Notes under the pieces: model-generated
What the model saw: the letters and a program-made list of their open reading frames with translations, nothing else
The model's database searches: none
What the model was told of the DNA's origin: nothing
Shown: piece after piece, positions 61,101-64,000 of the stretch
How the letters are laid out: each line of letters begins with the position of its first letter
Numbering within the stretch: the stretch's first letter is position 1
Translations under genes and position numbers: made by a program
Assembly (NCBI RefSeq): GCF_018143015.1
Contig: NC_054740.1
Span: forward strand, 68,962,356 to 69,026,355
Length of the DNA: 64,000 bases
Source of the DNA: Lytechinus variegatus
Lineage: Eukaryota > Echinodermata > Echinoidea > Temnopleuroida > Toxopneustidae
Direction: 5' to 3'

Positions 61101-62804
61101 GTTGAGGTGTCAAGCTCAGTGATCGTCTCGGACAGCAACCTCCGTGCTAGCTTTACGCTTTACCTCGCTCCGGATTCTCACTACAATAGAGGGGACATCG
61201 AGGATATATTTTACAATGCACTGGGGAACCGAGTGAGCTTTGACAGTGGAAACGTTATTGTACCGGAAAGCTTTGATCTGGGTAAGTTTATCTTGGATTG
61301 ATGTCCTAATCTTACGGTGGTTAGAGGTTACGTGATCACTACACAACAAGAACTGTGGTATCGATTAGTGTACATATATAAATTGTCCACACCAGCCATA
61401 ATCCCGTGTTAAATTTGGATAGTTCAGCTACTAACATGACTAAGGTGTCATTATGGAACATTTGGATAGTACTTTACACTCATTGGCCCGTATTCTGAAC
61501 CCTTGTTTAAAAGTGTGGTTTAACTTTGGAGAGCAAATTGGGGCACAAATCCCTAACAGTACAACATCCAATTTATTAACTCATTATGACACCCAGGCTG
61601 TCTGGGAGTGATAACTGAAGTATTTTAAAGTATTTTTTTTATTCATTATGAAAGCAAAAGGAAACAAAATAGTAAACATAAGAAATATACAATATAAACA
61701 GAATGTTAGAATATTGAGCTCCCCGTAATTTTAGCTTAGACGTAGACCATAGTCTGTAAGTTAAACTTGACTTCAGAATACGGGCCATTGGTGTTATGCT
61801 CAATCGTTAGGACGTAATTTTAACACTTTAGGGTGTGATCCTCTAGGGACAACAACCGGGCCCCGTAACACAAAGGTTATAGCGATCAATCGCTATTTTG
61901 AAAGAACAGATCTGATTGAATATTCGTCATTCTACTACAAACAAAATGCCTATGCAACGATGGTCTTGATAGGCCGTTTTATTTAGCGATTAATCGTTAA
62001 CCTTTGAGTTACAGGGCCCCGGTGTCAGTTTAAACACCCCAGTTTTTACAGCGTGTAACTTTCATCTAATTAATCCTTCACAAGTTTTGAAAAGAGGGGG
62101 GGGGGGGCAAACCGTTATGAATCAAACCTTGACATAAGATAATGTTTGGGGTCCTTTTGAAAACGTGAAAAACAAATAAACCCTCTTCTGAAAACAAAGT
62201 CCTTGCCTTGTTGAGGGATGGAGTTATTTCATTCATATCATTCGATCTAAATAATTCAAAGATTAAGTTCGATATTTTTGTGGCATTAAGAAAACATGTT
62301 TTCTGCTCCCATCGACAACTTTGCATGAAACCTTTTCATGATTCGTTTGTCTTGTTTCATTGGTTAAATTGATTGAAATCAATTATTAGTTTAACATATT
62401 ACCTAGACGTTTCAATATCTTAGGGGAGAAGCTACAAAAGTAGTCGACTAGGGTTTTTTTCTTCAAGATTTTAGTGCAAGATAAAGAGCAGAACACGAGA
62501 GAAAAGAGGGGAAAAACTTTATCAAAAGAATACACCAGGTGGAATATCTCTTCCTAAACTCTTCTGTGCAATTAAAAAAAATTTCCCGGTGTTAGATCAT
62601 CTTGCTCCTCCAGTCGAAATTCCCTGGCGTCGATCGTCCTGACACTCGTGCATGATTTAATATTTTACAGACGTGAGGGAATTTCGGGGTGAGTTCACTC
62701 TCAGGAGTATACTACCATCTATTGCTGGCGTTGACTTCGCATCATGCTGCTCAGATCCCAACAGTCAAAGTTACCAAAATTTACTGGAGAGAATCTATAC
62801 TTAT
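37013..62804 (+). CDS. Hyalin-repeat (HYR) secreted/membrane protein, 16 exons, 3' open
   Basis: Sixteen exons splice in frame to 1,084 residues and continue beyond the window. Exon 1 gives a signal peptide (MMRFKYEDGHKTISLVFFFA...). Then come 11 hyalin repeats of about 68-90 residues. Each has the family pattern: an initial C-P, a central x-V-x-W, D-N-S-G/S-H-x-P-G-S, G-x-T-x-V-x-Y-x-A-x-D and a closing C-x-F-x-V-x-V. Repeats 1-7 and 9-11 each use one phase 1-1 exon, and repeat 8 is split by a phase 0 intron. After repeat 11, exons at 60559, 61050 and 62671 encode a region resembling SEA-type modules. HYR domains act in extracellular adhesion (hyalin of the urchin egg coat is the type protein). 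Many N-x-S/T sites are present. Function here is inferred only from domains. Confidence 0.85.
38415..38535. repeat. Purine-rich GA tract
   Basis: GAGAGGG/GAGAGA-rich run. The Pro/Ser-rich ORF on the other strand is an artefact. Confidence 0.85.
39013..39341. mobile_element. hAT-type MITE, family C copy 2
   Basis: TIRs CATAGGCGGCGGAAGC and GCTTCCGCCGCCAATG, with a perfect 8-bp duplication AAGGGGAG at 39005-39012 and 39342-39349. The interior repeats CCCCCCTAAATTTT-like units and long T runs. Confidence 0.92.
41247..41371. mobile_element. Short hAT-type MITE, 66 bp before the first HYR exon
   Basis: TIRs CAGTGGCGGACCGTGACCC and GGGTCGCGGTCCGCTACTG, with a perfect 8-bp duplication GTCGTATC at 41239-41246 and 41372-41379. 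125 bp with an internal ATTGTTTACAAACAAT palindrome. Confidence 0.93.
41437..41640 (+). CDS. HYR gene exon 2, hyalin repeat 1 (divergent)
   Basis: LAMECQDQIIQAPDWSSNVT to CTFRLVVLG. Shorter than the others and lacks the usual C-P, but keeps the closing C-x-F-x-L-V-V. Phase 1-1, donor GTAAGA. Confidence 0.75.
41823..42041 (+). CDS. HYR gene exon 3, hyalin repeat 2
   Basis: ANPVCPASVSQSNDENVTTA, VIWDFPFENRIDLFPL, FDLGVTDVTVFITD, CTFQVEVKG. Acceptor ATTTCTCTTCAG, donor GTGAAT. Confidence 0.82.
42348..42932. mobile_element. Long-TIR MITE, family L copy 2
   Basis: CTAATGAAACCTTTGAACAA to GGTTTCATTCTCCTTT, about 585 bp with inverted arms sharing AGTTATGAGCATTTGAATAT. Clearly related to 13812-14406 over its full length. 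The left terminus is degraded. Confidence 0.8.
44033..44275. mobile_element. Foldback element with GGTGTTA repeats
   Basis: TACACAGCAAAAACTG and CAGTTTTTACAGTGTA are near-exact inverts. The inside is built of GGTGTTA/TAACACC words in both orientations. A relative lies at about 61790-62060. Confidence 0.75.
44978..45205 (+). CDS. HYR gene exon 4, hyalin repeat 3
   Basis: PPWLTCPESLNVSNSALATW, ASDNSGKVLLSSSHSPGSYF, ITYTAVDGNGNSASCSFNLT. A textbook HYR. Acceptor CACTCCCTAG, donor GTAAGC. Confidence 0.9.
45768..46022 (+). CDS. HYR gene exon 5, hyalin repeat 4
   Basis: DGSPEIMNCPSNINKETPVG, VTYTFRDENGFSSKCVFLVS. Acceptor TTTGACCGCAG, donor GTGAGA. Confidence 0.88.
46023..48085 (+). other. HYR gene intron between repeats 4 and 5
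   Basis: 2.1 kb, very AT-rich. 46260-46310 has a GTTCGAAGGGGGG run flanked by TTCGAA. No coding or complete mobile element was recognised. Confidence 0.5.
48086..48355 (+). CDS. HYR gene exon 6, hyalin repeat 5
   Basis: ASDTEAPTLDDGVTCPSTVI, VIYDEPTFTDNVDGKN, EVLYVAADSSFNMNTNCIIN. The central W is replaced by Y (VIYDEP). Acceptor TTTTAATGTAAAG is weak, but phase and content fit. Donor GTAAAT. Confidence 0.8.
48802..49053 (+). CDS. HYR gene exon 7, hyalin repeat 6
   Basis: EDNENPVISGCPANITRWVR, VVVNWPSPNATDNFEV, HWPGSMFDEGVTRVTYNATD, CEFLVTII. Acceptor CTCTCTCAG, donor GTTTGT. Confidence 0.9.
49070..49220. repeat. (CAT)n-type microsatellite
   Basis: TCATCATCACC-rich simple sequence directly after the donor of HYR exon 7. 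Confidence 0.85.
49554..49702 (+). repeat. tRNA-derived SINE, family B
   Basis: GTGTTGGCTCAGTTGGTAGA (box A) and GGTCGGGGGTTCAAACCCCG (box B, perfect T-arm) head a body running GTCAGACCAAAAGACGG to GTTCAACGATTAAAGGGACG. The acceptor stem does not pair, so it is not a working tRNA gene. Confidence 0.8.
49947..50195 (+). CDS. HYR gene exon 8, hyalin repeat 7
   Basis: VDTELPVVDCPDNINVFVGE, PVTWDPPNITDNSGNVTMVS, VTIEVTDEAGNVGLPCSFIV. Acceptor GCATTTGGTAG, donor GTAATG. Confidence 0.92.
50230..50470. repeat. (TTC)n pyrimidine-rich tract
   Basis: CTTCTTCTT-rich intronic simple sequence. Its ORFs are artefacts. Confidence 0.85.
50965..51089 (+). CDS. HYR gene exon 9, first half of hyalin repeat 8
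   Basis: VDPAPVLICPNDSIINSTVS to EITVTDDTSVT, ending at GTAGAT in phase 0. The reading frame otherwise runs into TAA within 35 bases, so splicing is required. Confidence 0.8.
51239..51670. mobile_element. Foldback MITEs, GTTCGTAAGTT family, ~2.3 tandem copies
   Basis: Each unit starts GGTGTTTCATAAAG-like, carries AAGTTAAGAGCGACTTTAAG and its inverse CTTAAAGTCGCTCTTAACTT, and ends AACGGC. Units lie at about 51239-51428, 51429-51606 and (truncated) 51608-51670. Confidence 0.8.
52431..52551 (+). CDS. HYR gene exon 10, second half of hyalin repeat 8
   Basis: AINPPKNPLRVELNSPTTVN to KSCIFQLQAN. Acceptor TTTTCCTTGCAG, donor GTAGGC. It supplies the closing C-x-F-x-L of repeat 8. Confidence 0.8.
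52562..52983. mobile_element. Foldback MITE (GGCGACCGCACACCTTACGA)
   Basis: AAAGGCCACCGCACACCTTA at the left is inverted as TAAGGTGTGCGGTCGCCTTT at the right. 420 bp, non-coding. It begins 11 bp after the donor of HYR exon 10. Confidence 0.85.
52984..54009 (+). other. HYR gene intron, remainder
   Basis: AT-rich. A GAATTGAATT run near 53819-53840 looks like the simple tail of a retroelement. No exon was recognised. Confidence 0.45.
54010..54261 (+). CDS. HYR gene exon 11, hyalin repeat 9
   Basis: TEGPVWSPCPSDIIREADPG, VSWDVPVNLTDNSGET, ITYLAWDGSGNMGTCEFDVI. Acceptor CGTTGTTGTAG, donor GTATAG. Confidence 0.92.
54799..57289. mobile_element. 2.49 kb foldback element with TGTTR ends (Ginger-like?)
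   Basis: It starts TGTTACACCCACAAATG and ends CATTTGTGGGTGCAACA. A 5-bp duplication GGGTA lies at 54794-54798 and 57290-57294. The outer arms are arrays of CCCACAAATGTAATAA (about 10 copies left, about 7 right, inverted). Inside these, AACCGGGTCTGGAAAAAAGA units of about 60 bp are tandemly repeated (about 10 right, about 4 inverted left). The 1 kb centre is AT-rich and carries diverged GGGTCTGG units. No transposase. TGTNR termini with short target duplications are described for Ginger transposons; the assignment is an inference. Confidence 0.85.
57486..57545. repeat. (GT)n microsatellite
   Basis: Nearly pure GT run interrupted by GAGGGAGGGG. Confidence 0.9.
58099..58362 (+). CDS. HYR gene exon 12, hyalin repeat 10
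   Basis: VDSEDPEILNCPPNSPLVFS, AVTWDDITANDTADG, DVKYTATDSSGNVATCEFQV. Acceptor CATTCACAG, donor GTCAGT. Confidence 0.92.
59010..59170. repeat. ~30-bp tandem repeat
   Basis: Five to six diverged units of GGGGCGCCGAATTGATGTTC followed by GACCTA. Confidence 0.85.
59692..59952 (+). CDS. HYR gene exon 13, hyalin repeat 11
   Basis: DPEPPTITGCPDDIIAYARS, PVSWTENATATDNSGTVTVF, VVYSARDPSGNEAANPCPFT. Acceptor TATGTTCTAAG, donor GTTCGT. Confidence 0.9.
60559..60656 (+). CDS. HYR gene exon 14
   Basis: LITIRGSVTLDQIRGNGVFT to EETLEAD, phase 1 in and 0 out. Acceptor TGATGATTTTAG, donor GTAAGA. It begins the region after the hyalin repeats. Confidence 0.7.
61050..61281 (+). CDS. HYR gene exon 15, SEA-like region
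   Basis: LVSLFRTTSLAPEYFVDVEV, RASFTLYLAPDSHYNRGDIE, SFDSGNVIVPESFDL. The alternating beta pattern with a long helix resembles SEA-type modules, not confirmed. Phase 0 in, 1 out. Confidence 0.72.
61487..61787. mobile_element. Foldback MITE (GGCCCGTATTCTGAA)
   Basis: ATTGGCCCGTATTCTGAA at the left and TTCAGAATACGGGCCATT at the right are inverts, about 300 bp apart, with an AT-rich interior. It directly abuts the next element. Confidence 0.8.
61790..62060. mobile_element. GGTGTTA foldback relative with a nested MITE
   Basis: GGTGTTATGCTCAATCGTTA to CAGTTTTTACAGCGTGTA resembles 44033-44275. It is interrupted at about 61857-62023 by a MITE with ends GGGCCCCGTAACACAAAGGT / ACCTTTGAGTTACAGGGCCC. 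Confidence 0.7.
62671..62804 (+). CDS. HYR gene exon 16 (last in window)
   Basis: VREFRGEFTLRSILPSIAGV, FASCCSDPNSQSYQNLLERI and YTY, then a GTGAGT donor in phase 0. The gene must continue to the right. Confidence 0.72.
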
Positions 62805-62990
62805 GTGAGTATGAAAATGGACATCCATATTTCAATTTTCGAAATGAAATCTGACATAGAAATACTCTGATTTTTTTTGAAAGTACATCGACAAAATTGC
62901 ATTTCTCATACATTCGTTTATTATTTCTATATAATTGATATCGTTGAACGAATGTCAGCCATCGTATGGATAACATCATTACCTGTGCAG

Positions 62991-63071
62991 GTGCCGCGGC
63001 CGAGTGGTCTAAGACTCCAAGGCGCCTGACTATACATGGAAGGTCCGGGGTTCGATCCCCGGCCGCGGCAC
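62991..63071 (+). repeat. tRNA-derived SINE head, family E
   Basis: GTGCCGCGGCCGAGTGGTCT (acceptor and box A) and GGTCCGGGGTTCGATCCCCG (box B), ending CGGCCGCGGCAC. The 7-bp acceptor ends pair perfectly, but the anticodon arm is not foldable in the usual way. It continues into a tail (GTGTCCATGAGCAAGGCATT to about 63115), which argues for a SINE. Confidence 0.7.
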
Positions 63072-63115
63072 CTGTGTCCATGAGCAAGGCATTTAATCGG
63101 CAGTCCTCTTTTATC

Positions 63116-64000
63116 CAGCATTCAAATAGATGAAAATGCTATATGCATTCTTCGTAACTGGGTGTGCACTTGTTAAAAAAAATTATGCCGCATATACTCT
63201 TCCCATTGTAAGGTCTATGATTTTATTGGGTCCTTCAGATTAATTCAAATATCTGAATCGTTGTGTGTATGCTCTCTAATATTCAATGAGCCTTAAGAGT
63301 TGTAAATTAAAGCTTAAGTATATTTAAATTGCATACTAGTATTAGTATTATAATGATATGTCTGTTAATATAATGTGTCGTGCCAATGTATTAATGATGA
63401 TAATGATAATATCAATTACCATACTCATGATGCTGCTGCTGATAATGATGATGATGAAAGTATAAAGTAATAAGATAAATAAAATGTGAACTCTTTATTT
63501 TCAACGAATAATCAATTTAATATTCATCAGTTACTTAACATCTACCTAAGATCTCATCACAAAATTGTTAGCATAATTGTTATCAATGGGAGGGGTTAAC
63601 TTCAATCTTGGCTAATTTATGATTGTTAATGACCCGATTAGTGATCTGATTAAATGTTAGGGTCATCAAAGAGTACGGAGATCATTAGGCCTATATGAAA
63701 TTTTTGGCAATATGATGATTAAAGATTATTGTTACTACTACCATAGTGATTATGTATAATTCATAATAATTATCTAATTTCATTTTATTTCCATATCCAA
63801 CAAAAAAATTATTATTATCAAACTATTATTACTATTATTGTTATTATTATCAAAAAATCATGTGAAGAAAAATTGAAATTTGTAATGTAAAAATTCATTA
63901 AAACAGAAGTGTGCCCCCCCCCCTTGAAAGTGATGAGCTTTTTTTTTTGCTTGTCAAATTTTTCCTCGGACAAATGTGCCTCCCGTTTTGTAAAATCCTG
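63116..64000 (+). other. HYR gene intron continuing past the window
   Basis: AT-rich with (GAT)n near 63395-63460 and (ATT)n near 63800-63850. The last 90 bases carry GTGCCCCCCCCC and poly-T like the start of another G/C-run MITE. Confidence 0.5.

Overview
This window is eukaryotic, and almost certainly camarodont sea urchin DNA. The evidence is spliced genes with GT-AG introns and consistent phases, an echinoid-specific two-exon immune effector gene of the Transformer (185/333) type, a long gene built of hyalin-repeat exons, and a very dense load of short DNA transposons and tRNA-derived SINEs. The exon models below were made by eye from splice consensus, reading-frame continuity and domain recognition. 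No alignment was run.

Layout: (1) 1-9603, plus strand: the last ten exons of a DENND3-like gene (C-terminal 477 residues, WD40 part), with its 5' part outside the window. (2) 9604-19022: its likely 3' UTR and then intergenic DNA with transposable-element relics. (3) 19023-about 20470, minus strand: a RITA1-like gene with an intact 210-residue coding exon and a probable 5' UTR exon upstream. (4) 20600-28200: a transposon-rich block with a decayed LINE split by a MITE, several MITEs with perfect target duplications, CG-rich mirror-symmetric repeats, and a MITE family that has inserted into its own copy. (5) 28714-33135, minus strand: a complete two-exon Transformer/185-333-like gene (318 residues) with a TATA box, a poly(A) signal and an intron enlarged to about 3.1 kb by two transposons. 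(6) 35588-36942, plus strand: a doubtful small two-exon gene. (7) 37013-64000 and beyond, plus strand: a secreted or membrane protein with a signal-peptide exon, 11 hyalin repeats (nearly all one phase 1-1 exon each) and a C-terminal region resembling SEA modules, open at the right edge (1,084 residues in the window).

The immune-type gene and the hyalin-repeat gene are divergently oriented with about 4 kb between their start codons. Both look like extracellular proteins. Nothing in the sequence proves that they act together. The most notable items are the Transformer-like gene with exon 2 bracketed by a 97-99 bp direct repeat, a 2.49 kb foldback element with TGTTR termini and a 5-bp target duplication inside the hyalin-repeat gene, the self-nested MITE, and the mirror-palindromic repeat arrays at two places.
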